Shown in pieces: positions 15,486 through 24,619 of a stretch of 64,000 nucleotides of DNA (positions within the stretch are counted from its first letter, which is position 1; each line of letters opens with the position of its first letter). The notes under the pieces were generated by a model. The model searched no databases and had not been told where the DNA came from. It saw only the letters and a list, made by a program, of their open reading frames with translations. Made by a program: the position numbers and the translations under genes. The stretch comes from Actinobacteria bacterium OV320 (GTDB lineage: Bacteria; Actinomycetota; Actinomycetes; Streptomycetales; Streptomycetaceae). The stretch spans positions 124,001 to 188,000 of the forward strand of contig LJCX01000026.1 of the NCBI GenBank assembly GCA_001298545.1, written 5' to 3'.

Positions 15486-17087
15486 TTGAAGGACATACGA
15501 CCGAACAAGCGCACCACGGCGCTCGGATCGGCCGGCGTACTCGTCGCCGCGACGATGCTCGCCGGCGCTTTCGCGGCGCCCACGGCCAGCGCGACCAGCG
15601 GCCGTCCGGGGCAGGACCGGGAGGCGCGCGGTGCCGCGATCGCAGCGGAGCGCGCCGGCAAGGCCGGTATCGACTGGCAGGACTGCCCCGCCGACTGGGG
15701 CCTGGAGAAGCCGATCCAGTGCGGCTGGGTCACCGTGCCGCTCGACTACGCCAAGCCGAACGGCAAGCAGATCCAGCTGGCCGTCGACCGCATCGGCAAC
15801 ACGGGCACCGCCGCGGAGCGCCAGGGCGCGCTCGTCTACAACCCCGGCGGTCCCGGCGGCTCGGGCCTGCGCTTCCCGCGCCGCGTCACCACCAAGGCCC
15901 CCGTCTGGACCAACGTGGCGAAGGCCTACGACTTCGTGGGCTTCGACCCGCGCGGGGTCGGTCACTCCGCGCCCATCTCCTGCATCGACCCGCAGGAGTT
16001 CGTCAAGGCGCCGAAGGCCGACCCGGTCCCGGACAGCGAGGCCGACAAGCTCGCCCAGATCAAGCTCGCCCGTGAGTACGCGGACGGGTGCGCCGAGCGC
16101 AGCGGCAAGGCCGTGCTGGCGCAGATGACCACCCCGAACACCGTCCGTGACCTGGACGTCATCCGCGCCGCCCTGGGCGAGAAGAAGCTCAACTTCCTGG
16201 GCGTCTCCTACGGCACCTACATCGGCGCCGTCTACGGAACCATGTTCCCGGGCCACCTGCGTCGCATGATCGTCGACAGCGTGGTCAACCCCTCCCGCGA
16301 GAAGATCTGGTACGAGGCCAACCTCGACCAGGACGTCGCCTTCGAGGGCCGCTGGAAGGACTGGCAGGACTGGGTCGCCGCCAACGACGCCACCTTCCAC
16401 CTCGGCACCACCCGCGCCGCCGTCCAGGCCAAGTGGCTCGAACTGCGCGCCACCGCGAAGAAGAACCCCATCGGCGGGATCGTCGGCCCGGCCGAGCTGA
16501 TCTCCTTCTTCCAGAGCGCCCCGTACTACGACTCCTCGTGGGTTCCGGTCGCCACCGTCTTCAGCAAGTACTTCGCCGGAGATACCCAGGCGCTCGTCGA
16601 CGCGGCCGCCCCGGACCTGACCGACACGGCCGGCAACATCTCCTCGGAGAACGGCAACGCGGTCTACACCGCCGTCGAGTGCACCGACGCCAAGTGGCCC
16701 ACCAGCTGGCGCAAGTGGAACAGCGACAACACGCGGCTCAACAAAGACTACCCGTTCATGACCTGGGCCAACGCGTGGATGAACCTGCCGTGCGCCTTCT
16801 GGCCGGTCCAGCAGCAGACCCCGGTGGACGTCAAGACCCACAAGGGCCTGCCGCAGGTGCTCATCGTGCAGTCCACGGATGACGCGGCCACCCCGTACGA
16901 GGGTGCCGTCGAACTGCACAAGCGCTTCAAGGGCTCCCGCCTGATCACCGAGAAGGACGCCGGTTCCCACGGAGTGACCAGCCTGGTGAACACCTGCATC
17001 AACTCGCGGGTGGACGCCTACCTGCTCACCGGCAAGCTGGACACCGCGGACGTGACCTGCGCGCCGCACGCCACGCCCAAGCCGTAG
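15486..17087 (+). CDS. tap: Secreted tripeptidyl aminopeptidase (S33 alpha/beta-hydrolase)
   Basis: 533 residues resembling Streptomyces Tap, a secreted serine exopeptidase removing N-terminal tripeptides. A Sec signal peptide spans about 1-36 (basic n-region, Ala/Leu-rich core, APTASA before the cleavage). Oxyanion motif NPGGPGGSG (119-127), nucleophile Ser241 in GVSYGTYIG, Asp in STDDAATPYEG near 463 and His in AGSHGV near 492. The start is a TTG at 15486 with GGGGAG 7 nt upstream; no better in-frame start preserves the signal peptide. A strong terminator follows. Confidence 0.9.
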   Translation: MKDIRPNKRTTALGSAGVLVAATMLAGAFAAPTASATSGRPGQDREARGAAIAAERAGKAGIDWQDCPADWGLEKPIQCGWVTVPLDYAKPNGKQIQLAVDRIGNTGTAAERQGALVYNPGGPGGSGLRFPRRVTTKAPVWTNVAKAYDFVGFDPRGVGHSAPISCIDPQEFVKAPKADPVPDSEADKLAQIKLAREYADGCAERSGKAVLAQMTTPNTVRDLDVIRAALGEKKLNFLGVSYGTYIGAVYGTMFPGHLRRMIVDSVVNPSREKIWYEANLDQDVAFEGRWKDWQDWVAANDATFHLGTTRAAVQAKWLELRATAKKNPIGGIVGPAELISFFQSAPYYDSSWVPVATVFSKYFAGDTQALVDAAAPDLTDTAGNISSENGNAVYTAVECTDAKWPTSWRKWNSDNTRLNKDYPFMTWANAWMNLPCAFWPVQQQTPVDVKTHKGLPQVLIVQSTDDAATPYEGAVELHKRFKGSRLITEKDAGSHGVTSLVNTCINSRVDAYLLTGKLDTADVTCAPHATPKP

Positions 17088-17105
17088 CACCCCCGCACCA
17101 CAGCG

Positions 17106-17135
17106 AAGGGCGGCCGGAGTGATCCGGCCGCCCTT
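17106..17135. terminator. Terminator hairpin after tap
   Basis: AAGGGCGGCCGGA-GTGA-TCCGGCCGCCCTT, a perfect 13-bp stem with a 4-nt loop, 18 bp after the tap stop. It lies between convergent genes and can serve both. Confidence 0.85.
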
Positions 17136-17191
17136 TCAGTCGTCCTGACGGGCCGTCGCTTCGTGACGGACCATCGATTCGTGACGGGACG

Positions 17192-17926
17192 TCAACGTGA
17201 CGGCAGGCGCGGGAACTTGCGCTCCTTCTCGGCCTTGGCCGCCTTCGCCGCGGCCTCCTCGGCCTTGGCCACGGCCGCGTACTGGTCCACGTACTCCTGC
17301 TCGGACAGCGTCAGGATCGCGTACATGATCTCGTCGGTGATCGCCCGCAGCACCGCCTTCTCGTTCTCCATGCCGAGGTAGCGGGAGAAGTCGAGGGGCT
17401 TGCCGAAGCGGATCACCACGGGGTGCAGGGTCGGGATCACCTTGCCGGGCGGCTGCGCCTCGAAGGTGCCGATCATCGCGCAGGGGATGACGGGGACCTG
17501 AGCCCTGAGCGCCATCACCGCCACCCCGACCTTGCCCTTGTACAGGCGGCCGTCGTGCGAGCGGGTGCCCTCCGGGTAGATACCGAGCAGCTCGTCCTTG
17601 CCGAGCACACCGAGGCCCTCGCGGATCGCGGCCTGGCCCGCCTCCTTGCCCGAGCGGTCGACCGGGATCTGGCCCGCGCTGCGGAAGAAGGCCGCCGTCA
17701 GCCGGCCCTTGATGCCGGGACCCGTGAAGTACTCGGCCTTCGCGAGGAAGGTGATGCGGCGCTTGAGGATCGCGGGCATCAGGAAATGGTCCGAGAACGA
17801 CAGATGGTTCCCGGCGACGATCGCCGGACCCGACTCCGGTACGTGCTCGAGGCCTTCGATCCGCGGTCGGAAGACCAGTCTCAGCAGGGGGCCCAGCAAG
17901 ACGTACTTGAGCACGTAGTAGAACAA
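17192..17926 (-). CDS. 1-acyl-sn-glycerol-3-phosphate acyltransferase (PlsC-like)
   Basis: 244 residues, with the PlsC motifs: I, GNHLSFSD (His/Asp catalytic pair); II, the GQIPVDRSG region; III, IYPEGTRSHDG; IV, PVIPCAMIG. It acylates lysophosphatidic acid at the membrane in phospholipid synthesis. I prefer the TTG at 17926 (product begins LFYYVLKYVLLG) because GAGGAG lies 7 nt upstream; other in-frame GTG/TTG codons up to 17959 are possible. The last 30 residues are an Ala/Lys/Glu-rich helix. Confidence 0.88.
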   Translation of the reverse strand: MFYYVLKYVLLGPLLRLVFRPRIEGLEHVPESGPAIVAGNHLSFSDHFLMPAILKRRITFLAKAEYFTGPGIKGRLTAAFFRSAGQIPVDRSGKEAGQAAIREGLGVLGKDELLGIYPEGTRSHDGRLYKGKVGVAVMALRAQVPVIPCAMIGTFEAQPPGKVIPTLHPVVIRFGKPLDFSRYLGMENEKAVLRAITDEIMYAILTLSEQEYVDQYAAVAKAEEAAAKAAKAEKERKFPRLPSR

Positions 17927-18410
17927 AGGGTGGCTCCTCACTCCAGCGGGTTTGCCCAACCGCCGTGTTCCGGCTGGTCAGCCGGTAAGTCGTGGGCTGT
18001 AAGTGTAGGTGCCGGGGCCGACTGTGCGGAAGCACGGGGCGAAGCTGCCCGAGGAGCCGCTCGCAGAGCCACGAGTTTGCGCGACAACGGTTGAAACCAT
18101 TATTTTTCCGCGGCTGCTCATACCTCTCCGAAGGTGCCAACTGGAATAGAGGGGCTTCACCGAGGTCACGGCACACCTGAATGCGGCGCGCACCGCCTTG
18201 CGGGGGCCCGAGGGGAAAAGATCCCGCCGTAGCGGGTGCCTTCGGAATTCTTCAGGAATCACTCACCCGGGCCGTGGACAGGCAGGGACGCTCCCTGCTC
18301 GACAACATCAAGGGGTCCGGCAGCGAAAGTGCGTCTCCGTCGAATTCCGGCTCGCCTACGGCCGGGCCGGCCATCGACCGGGTCGCGGCGGCACCGACCG
18401 CCGAACCCCC
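17927..18410. other. Intergenic stretch between acyltransferase and SpoIIE genes
   Basis: About 480 bp with no gene I can support. It holds the acyltransferase promoter (minus strand). A locally AT-rich patch with GGTT-N2-AACC and a run of T lies at about 18095-18112, a plausible promoter or regulatory spot. A small minus-strand reading frame (about 17978-18136) exists but lacks a properly spaced ribosome site and is not called. Confidence 0.35.
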
Positions 18411-19673
18411 TCACAGCCGCACGATCACCAGCGCCGTGTCGTCGGTCGCCCCGCCGGGCGGCAGCAACTCCAGCAGGACGGCGTCGGCCAGGGACTCGGG
18501 GTCCGCCTCCCGGTGGCGCGCCAGGGCGTCGGCGAGCCGGGCGAGACCCGTGTCGATGTCCTCGCGCCGCCGTTCCACGAGTCCGTCGGTGTAGAGGGCG
18601 AGCGTGGCGCCGCTGTCGTAGGCGGTGCGTGCCTGGGGCCGGGGGACCGGCGTGGGCCGGGCGTCGAGCGGGGGGTCGGTGGCCCGGTCGAGGAACTCCA
18701 CCCGGCCGTCGGTGTGGACGAGCACGGGCGGGGGATGCCCGGCGCTGCTGTAGGTGATGATGTGGTGGTCGAAGTCGATGAACGTGGTGACCGCGGTGGC
18801 GGATTCGGCGCCGTCCACGACGTGCGCGTACCGCCCGAGGACGTTCAGCGCCTCGGCCGGGCCCGCGGCGACCCGGGAGGCCGCGCTGAGGGCACTGCGC
18901 AGCTGGCCCATCACCCCGGCCGCCTCCAGACCGTGCCCGACGACGTCGCCGACCGACACCCCGATGCGGTTGCCGCCGACGAGGTCCACCAGGTCGTACC
19001 AGTCGCCGCACACGTTGAGCGCGCCGACCGCCGGCCGGTAGCGCACGGCGGCCCGGTGGTGCCCGACCTGCCGGCCGGCGGGCAGCATCGCCTCCTGGAG
19101 GGCGAGGGCCACCTCGCGCTCACGGGCATGGGCCAGCCGCAGCCGCTCGTTGAGTTCCTGGAGCTCGCGGGCGCGGGTGTAGAGCTCGGCCTCCAGGACG
19201 CGGGCCCGGTTGCCCGTCCGTGTTCCGTCCCCGCCCGCCCCGCGGCCGCCGCGGGCCCGGATCAGCTCGGTGACCTCCTCGACCCGGTGCACGATCAGCA
19301 CCACCGAGCCGTCCGGCCCGTGCACGGGCGCGTTGACGGGGCTCCAGTAGCGCTCGTCCCACTCGCCGGGCCGCTCGCTCGACTCGACGTCGTAGCGCTG
19401 GAGCGCCATGGCCTCCCGTTCGCCGGTGGCCAGCACCCGCCGCAGCGAGGCCTCCAGGTTGCGCATGCCGCTCGCGGCCCCGTCGTCGGGGTTGTCGGGA
19501 TTGTCGGGGAAGACCTCGAAGACGTGCCGGCCGATCAACTGCTCGCGCCTGCGGCCGGACACGCGCAGGAACTCCCTGTTGGCCTCCGCGTACACCAGCT
19601 CGGGTGTCAGCAGCGCCACCGCGCCCGGCAACGCCTGGAACACCGCCGTGTAGTCGATCGCCGTGTCGTTCAT
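18411..19673 (-). CDS. PAS-SpoIIE-type serine phosphatase
   Basis: 420 residues. An N-terminal PAS domain (about 10-130; LVYAEANREFLRVSG) is joined by a coiled helix (LEAELYTRARELQELNERLRLA) to a PPM/SpoIIE phosphatase (about 195-420). Metal-binding motifs are present: CGDWYDLV, VSVGDVVGHGLEAA, SAGHPPP, LYTDGL and the C-terminal DDTALVIVRL. Such proteins dephosphorylate anti-anti-sigma factors in partner-switching cascades; the PAS domain would sense the signal. Second of two neighbouring SpoIIE genes on the same strand. Confidence 0.9.
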   Translation of the reverse strand: MNDTAIDYTAVFQALPGAVALLTPELVYAEANREFLRVSGRRREQLIGRHVFEVFPDNPDNPDDGAASGMRNLEASLRRVLATGEREAMALQRYDVESSERPGEWDERYWSPVNAPVHGPDGSVVLIVHRVEEVTELIRARGGRGAGGDGTRTGNRARVLEAELYTRARELQELNERLRLAHAREREVALALQEAMLPAGRQVGHHRAAVRYRPAVGALNVCGDWYDLVDLVGGNRIGVSVGDVVGHGLEAAGVMGQLRSALSAASRVAAGPAEALNVLGRYAHVVDGAESATAVTTFIDFDHHIITYSSAGHPPPVLVHTDGRVEFLDRATDPPLDARPTPVPRPQARTAYDSGATLALYTDGLVERRREDIDTGLARLADALARHREADPESLADAVLLELLPPGGATDDTALVIVRL

Positions 19674-19754
19674 GGCAGCGTCCCATTCGCCGGTTTTGCG
19701 TCATTTTCTCATGTGATGTGATGAATGGGGTGGACGGGTCGCGCCGTGGATCCG

Positions 19755-19809
19755 GTCAGAGCCAGTCGGAGCCCGGCAGAGCCCGTCAGAGCTGGTCGGA
19801 GCCGGTCAG
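19755..19809. repeat. 5.5 tandem copies of a 10-bp unit
   Basis: Degenerate decamers around GTCAGAGCCC run head to tail and the last copy reaches into the stop codon of the next gene (TCA at 19806-19808). They fill nearly half of the 132-bp gap between the two SpoIIE genes. Confidence 0.75.
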
Positions 19810-22271
19810 GCGTCGGGATCGGTGAGTGACTGCTCGGCCCAGATGATCTTGCCCTCGGGGAGGAAGCGGGTGCCCCACCGCTGCGTGACCTGCGAGACCA
19901 GCAGCAGCCCGCGGCCCCCCTCGTCGGTGGCGCGCGGATGGCGCAGATGCGGTGCGGTGGTGCCGCCGTCGAAGACCTCGCAGACCAGGGTGCGCTCGCG
20001 GATCAACCGCAGCCGGATCGGTCCGGTGGCATACCGGATGGCGTTGGTGACCAGCTCGCTCACGACCAGCTCGGTGGTGAACGACAGCTCGGCCAGACCC
20101 CACTCCGCCAGCCGGCGGCTCGCGGTCTTGCGGGCCTCGGCCACCGCCGCCGGGTCGGCGGGCAGTTCCCAGTCGGCGACCCGCTCGGCCGGCAGCCGAC
20201 GGGTCCGGGCCATCAGCAGGGCCACGTCGTCGTACGGGCGGGCCGGGACCAGCGCGTCGATCACCGTCCCGCAGCGCAGCTCGAGGGTGTCCGCCGACTG
20301 CTCCAGGGCCTGCCGCAGCCGTTCCCGGTCGGTGTCCAGCGCCCATCGCTCGCCCCGGGCCAGCAGACCGTCCGTGTGCAGCGCCAGCGTGCTGCCCTCC
20401 GGCAGGGTCACCTCGGCCGACTCGAACGGCGGCCCGCCCGCACCGAGCGGCGGACCCTGCGGCAGCTCGATGAAGGTGACGCTGCCGTCGGGCAGGACGA
20501 CGGCCGGGGCGGGGTGCCCCGCCGCGGCCATCACGCACCGCCCGTCGACCGGGTCGTACACGACGTACACGCACGCGGCGCCCACGGTCTGGGCACCGCC
20601 CGACCGAGGTTCCCGCGGCTCCGTCTCGGCCGCCACGCCCTCCTCGTCGTCCATGCGGGCGACGAGGTCGTCGAGGTGCGCGAGGATCTCCGCAGGCGGC
20701 AGGTCGAGGGCGGCCAGGGTGCGCACGGCGGTCCGTACCCGCCCCATGGCCGCGGCGGCGTCGATGCCGTGCCCCGGCACCTCGCCGACGACCAGCGCCA
20801 CCCGCGCACCCGATAGCGGGATCAGGTCGTACCAGTCGCCGCCGAGGCCGGTCAGCTCGTCGGCCGGCCGATAGCAGGCGGCCACCTCGACCGCGTCCTG
20901 CTCGGGCAGCCGCCGGGGGAGCAGATTGCGCTGGAGCACCAGGGCCGCGTCGCGCTCGCGCGTGTAGCGGCGCGCGTTGTCCACGCAGACGGCCGCCCGC
21001 GAGACGAGGTCCTCGGCGAGCGCCAGATCGTCCTCACTGAAGGGCTCGTGCCGGTCGCGCCGCAGGAACGTGGTCACGCCGAGGGTGACGCCCCGCGCCC
21101 GGACCGGCACGATCAGGGCACTGGGCGGCTCGGAACCGGCGGGCAGATCCGCCACCCACTCCTCGGTGAGCGGATCGAGCGGGTCGAGCGGATCGAGCCG
21201 TTCGACCCGCCAGGGCCGCCCGCCGACCAGAGAGCGCACCGCCGGCGAGCCGCCCCGGTGCACGACCTCACGGCTGCCGGTCGCGACCCCGGGAGCGCCG
21301 GTCGCCCGCCGTCCCGCCCTGCGCAGGGTGACGGAGTCGTCCGCGTCGCCCGACGCCTGGCCGGGCGAGGGCTCCGCACCCCGCAGCACCGGCTCCAGCA
21401 GATCCACGGTGACCAGGTCGGCGAACCCCGGCACCGCCACGTCCGCCAGCTCCTGAGCGGTCCGGGCGATGTCCAGGCTGCGGCCGATGCGCCGGCCGGC
21501 CCGGTCGAGCAGGGCGAGCCGCTGCCGGGCGCGGTGCCGCTCGGTCATGTCCACGACCGTGTAGTAGACGCCCATCGGGGCGCCGTGCTCGTCGTCCAGG
21601 CGGGTGAACGACAGCATGTGTGCCGTCTCGCGGTGCGGCGCCGCCCGTACCCGCCCCACGAGTTCGTAGCCGAGCACCGGCTCGCCGGTCGCCAGTACCC
21701 GTCGCATCTGCGTCTCGATCGCCTCGGAGTTCAGCCCCGGCTGGACCTCGGCCAGCCGCAGCCCCAGCCGGCTCTCGGGCGGACCGCCGCCGAACTGGGT
21801 CAGGGCCGCGTTCGACCACACGAAACGCAGATCGGCGTCGACCATCGCGATACCGATCGGGGAGCCGCCGATCATCTGCTCCAGCACCGCGCGGCTCATG
21901 TCCCAGCCGGGAGCGTCGGCCATCTCGTTGACCAGGACCAGCCAGCGCGCGCCGCCGCCGGGCTCATCGGCCGAGGTGATCCGCGCCATCACGGACACCG
22001 GCCGCCCGTCCCGGCGGCGGGCGGACAGCAGCCCGGCCCAGCCGCCGTCCCGACGGCACCGGTCCATGACGTACGGCAGCCGCTCGGCGTCCCCGGTGGC
22101 GAGGAGCCCGGCCAGGTCCTCGCCCACCGCCTCGGCGGCCGGATACCCCAGCAAGCGCTCGGCTTCCCTGGTCCAGCTCGTCACCACCCCCCGAGCGTCG
22201 AGCAGCAGGGGGGCGGTGTCCGCCACGTCGAACCACCGGCGGGCAACGTCGTCCTCGTCGTGTGTGCCCAC
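19806..22271 (-). CDS. PAS-PAS-GAF-SpoIIE-HATPase signalling protein
   Basis: 821 residues combining two PAS domains (about 15-125 and 130-250), a GAF domain (about 255-430), a SpoIIE phosphatase (about 440-660; GGDWYDLIPL, VVGEVPGHGIDAA, AAGHPAPA, LHTDGL) and a C-terminal RsbW-like ATPase (about 690-815; LVVSELVTNAIRYA, DEGGRGLLLVSQ). A phosphatase and an anti-sigma kinase in one chain is a known actinomycete design for setting sigma-factor release. The start GTG at 22271 follows GAGAGG. A DPLDPLDPL triplet near residue 395 comes from a 9-bp tandem repeat. Confidence 0.9.
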   Translation of the reverse strand: MGTHDEDDVARRWFDVADTAPLLLDARGVVTSWTREAERLLGYPAAEAVGEDLAGLLATGDAERLPYVMDRCRRDGGWAGLLSARRRDGRPVSVMARITSADEPGGGARWLVLVNEMADAPGWDMSRAVLEQMIGGSPIGIAMVDADLRFVWSNAALTQFGGGPPESRLGLRLAEVQPGLNSEAIETQMRRVLATGEPVLGYELVGRVRAAPHRETAHMLSFTRLDDEHGAPMGVYYTVVDMTERHRARQRLALLDRAGRRIGRSLDIARTAQELADVAVPGFADLVTVDLLEPVLRGAEPSPGQASGDADDSVTLRRAGRRATGAPGVATGSREVVHRGGSPAVRSLVGGRPWRVERLDPLDPLDPLTEEWVADLPAGSEPPSALIVPVRARGVTLGVTTFLRRDRHEPFSEDDLALAEDLVSRAAVCVDNARRYTRERDAALVLQRNLLPRRLPEQDAVEVAACYRPADELTGLGGDWYDLIPLSGARVALVVGEVPGHGIDAAAAMGRVRTAVRTLAALDLPPAEILAHLDDLVARMDDEEGVAAETEPREPRSGGAQTVGAACVYVVYDPVDGRCVMAAAGHPAPAVVLPDGSVTFIELPQGPPLGAGGPPFESAEVTLPEGSTLALHTDGLLARGERWALDTDRERLRQALEQSADTLELRCGTVIDALVPARPYDDVALLMARTRRLPAERVADWELPADPAAVAEARKTASRRLAEWGLAELSFTTELVVSELVTNAIRYATGPIRLRLIRERTLVCEVFDGGTTAPHLRHPRATDEGGRGLLLVSQVTQRWGTRFLPEGKIIWAEQSLTDPDA

Positions 22272-22417
22272 GGCCGACCTCTCTGTCGCTGAGAGTGGTC
22301 TACCACCTCCTGACTCAATCTTCACCCTGCCTGCACGACAGCGGCCGAGCCACCCGGGAGGCGGCGGCCGCGCGCCGGCGCGGCCGGGAATCCGCGTCCC
22401 TCGCGGGGGCGCGTCCC

Positions 22418-23647
22418 TCAGGCGTCGCGTGTCAGCACGCTCTCCAAGGTGGCCAGCGCCGACGCCAGTTCCTCGCCGGTGATGGTCAGCGGCGGCGCCA
22501 GCCGGATGGTCGAGCCGTGGGTGTCCTTGACCAGGACGCCCTTGCGCATGAGGCGCTCGCTCACCTCGCGGCCGGTGCCCAGGGCCGGGTCGACGTCGAC
22601 ACCCGCCCACAGCCCGCGCGCCCGGAAGCCGACGACACCCTTGCCGACCAGCCCGGTCAGCCCGTCCCGCAGGACCACGCCCAGCTCGGTCGCCCGGCGC
22701 TGGAACTCACCCGTCTCCAGCAGCTCCACCACCGCCGTGCCCACCGCCGCGGCCAGCGGATTGCCGCCGAACGTCGACCCGTGCTCGCCCGGCCGCAGCA
22801 CCGACAGCACCTCCCGCCGGGCCACCACCGCCGACACCGGCACGATCCCGCCGCCCAGCGCCTTGCCGAGCAGCAGCATGTCGGGCACGACGCCCTCGTG
22901 CTCCACGGCCAGCGTCCGCCCGGTGCGGCCGAGCCCGGACTGGATCTCGTCCGCGATGAACAGGCAGTTCCTGCGGCGGGTCAGTTCCCGGACCCCCGCC
23001 AGATAGCCGTCGTCGGGGAGGACGACGCCCGCCTCGCCCTGGATCGGCTCGATCAGCACCGCCGCCGTCGTCTCGTCGACGGCCGCCTCCAGCGCGGCCA
23101 GGTCGTTGTACGGCACGATCCGGAAGCCCGGGGTGAACGGTCCGAAGCCCGCCCGCGCCGTCTCGTCCGTCGAGAAGCTCACGATCGTCGTCGTGCGGCC
23201 GTGGAAGTTATCGGCGGCCACCACGATGGTCGCCCGGTCGGCGGGTACGCCCTTCACCTCGTACGCCCACTTGCGGGCCACCTTGATGCCGCTCTCGACC
23301 GCCTCCGCGCCCGTGTTCATCGGCAGGACCATGTCCAGGCCGGTCAGCGCCGCGAGCCGCTCGGCGAACTCGGCGAGGCGGTCGTTGTGGAAGGCACGGG
23401 AGGTGAGGGTGAGACGGTCCAGCTGGCGGTGGGCCGCCTCGATCAGCAGCGGGTGCCGGTGGCCGAAGTTGAGGGCCGAGTAGCCGGCCAGCATGTCGAG
23501 GTAGCGGCGGCCCTCGACGTCCGTCACCCAGGCGCCCTCGGCGCCGGCGACGACCACGGGCAGCGGATGGTAGTTGTGCGCGAGGACGGGCTCCTCGGCA
23601 CGGATCAGATCGGCGGAGGTGCGCGTCGGGACGACGGGTGCGGTCAT
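22418..23647 (-). CDS. rocD: Ornithine aminotransferase RocD
   Basis: 409-residue class III PLP aminotransferase of ornithine-aminotransferase type, converting ornithine plus 2-oxoglutarate to glutamate semialdehyde and glutamate. Landmarks: MLAGYSALNFGHRHP, LPMNTGAEAVESGIK, ADNFHGRTTTIVSFS, IADEIQSGLGRTG and the PLP lysine in LLGKALGGGIVPVSA. The ATG at 23647 overlaps the stop of the upstream DDAH gene (ATGA) and AGGAG lies 8-9 nt before it. Co-expression with DDAH and an Lrp-type gene suggests arginine/ornithine catabolism. Confidence 0.93.
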   Translation of the reverse strand: MTAPVVPTRTSADLIRAEEPVLAHNYHPLPVVVAGAEGAWVTDVEGRRYLDMLAGYSALNFGHRHPLLIEAAHRQLDRLTLTSRAFHNDRLAEFAERLAALTGLDMVLPMNTGAEAVESGIKVARKWAYEVKGVPADRATIVVAADNFHGRTTTIVSFSTDETARAGFGPFTPGFRIVPYNDLAALEAAVDETTAAVLIEPIQGEAGVVLPDDGYLAGVRELTRRRNCLFIADEIQSGLGRTGRTLAVEHEGVVPDMLLLGKALGGGIVPVSAVVARREVLSVLRPGEHGSTFGGNPLAAAVGTAVVELLETGEFQRRATELGVVLRDGLTGLVGKGVVGFRARGLWAGVDVDPALGTGREVSERLMRKGVLVKDTHGSTIRLAPPLTITGEELASALATLESVLTRDA

Positions 23648-24456
23648 GAACGGATCTCCTGCGTGCAGCACTTGATGCCACCGCCGGCCTTCTGGAACTC
23701 CGAGAGGTCGACGGGGACGGGGACATAGCCGCGCTCGGTGAGACGGGAGGCGAGGGCCTCGGCCCGGGGCGCGATGAACACATGGCGCCCGTCGGAGACG
23801 GAGTTCAGGCCGAACACCATGGCGTCGTCGCGGGTGGCGAGCACCGCGTCCGGATACAGCCGGGCGAGCACCTCACGGCTGCCGGAGGAGAACGCCTCCG
23901 GGTAGTACGAGATGTTGTCGTCGTCGAGGACGAACAGCGCCGTGTCCAGGTGGTAGAAGTGCGGGTCCACCAGGGTCAGGCTGATCACCGGGTGGCCGAA
24001 GAACTCCTGCACCTCCCGATGCGCCTCACGGGTCGTCCGGAAGCCGGTGCCGGCCAGCACGTACCGGCCCGTCCACACCAGGTCGCCCTCGCCCTCGCAG
24101 ACGGACTCGGGCCGGTGGACGTCGTAGCCCGCCGCCTTGAACCAGGTGTCGTAGTGGACGGACTCGGGCCGCCGCTCGGGCGCGTGGAACAGGGAGCCGA
24201 AGACCCGGCCCGCCACCACGACCGCCGAGTTCGCGGCGAAGACCATGTCCGGGAGACCGGGGGCCGGCTCCACGGTGTCCACGGTGTGGCCGTGGGCCCG
24301 GTAGGCGCGGACCAGTCCTTGCCACTGCTCCTGGGCGAGGTCGACGTCGACGGGGCTGTCGGGACGCATCCAGGGGTTGATCGCGTACTGCACGGCGAAG
24401 TGTCTGGGTTCACAGACGAGGAAGCGCCGAGGGCGCCGCACACGGGTTTCGGTCAC
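23644..24456 (-). CDS. ddaH: Dimethylargininase (DDAH) / arginine-hydrolase family
   Basis: 270 residues of the amidinotransferase fold: FAANSAVVV, EGEGDLVW, GTGFRTTREAH, catalytic His in DPHFYHLDTAL and catalytic Cys near the C-terminus in GGGIKCCTQEI. Family members turn N-omega-methylarginines into citrulline and methylamines; relatives act on arginine itself. I place the start at the GTG at 24456, with GGAGG 9 nt upstream. It is followed by rocD in a coupled overlap and preceded by an Lrp gene. Because rocD uses ornithine, an arginine-to-ornithine activity is an alternative. Confidence 0.85.
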   Translation of the reverse strand: MTETRVRRPRRFLVCEPRHFAVQYAINPWMRPDSPVDVDLAQEQWQGLVRAYRAHGHTVDTVEPAPGLPDMVFAANSAVVVAGRVFGSLFHAPERRPESVHYDTWFKAAGYDVHRPESVCEGEGDLVWTGRYVLAGTGFRTTREAHREVQEFFGHPVISLTLVDPHFYHLDTALFVLDDDNISYYPEAFSSGSREVLARLYPDAVLATRDDAMVFGLNSVSDGRHVFIAPRAEALASRLTERGYVPVPVDLSEFQKAGGGIKCCTQEIRS

Positions 24457-24561
24457 AGTGAGGTACCTCCACCTTTCCCTTTTCCTACGGAGTCGACCGG
24501 TGGTTGACACCACGGTAGGAACTGACGGGGACGCCCGACAAGGAACATGCATTGCGTGTCG

Positions 24562-24608
24562 ACGCAGGAATGCTGCGTGATATGCCTGGTCGACGCAGGT
24601 TCACTGCG
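24562..24608. promoter_or_regulatory. Two phased Lrp/AsnC-type operators ahead of ddaH
   Basis: ACGCAG-N5-CTGCGT (24562-24578) and CGCAG-N5-CTGCG (24594-24608) are perfect inverted repeats whose centres are 31 bp apart, about three helical turns. They lie between the Lrp gene and its neighbour ddaH. Spaced short palindromes on one face of the helix suit an octameric or dimeric Lrp protein. Confidence 0.6.
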
Positions 24609-24619
24609 CCCAAGCAGGT

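Noticed and set aside
14436..17090. Minus-strand open frame of about 880 codons across ureD and tap
   Set aside because: Antisense of two well-supported genes; no motif and unnatural composition.
17978..18262. Small minus-strand frame in the gap before the acyltransferase
   Set aside because: No properly spaced ribosome site, no family, low-complexity end.
21172..21200. 9-bp tandem repeat giving DPLDPLDPL inside the signalling protein
   Set aside because: In-frame and located in a loop of the GAF region; normal slippage, no effect on the reading frame.
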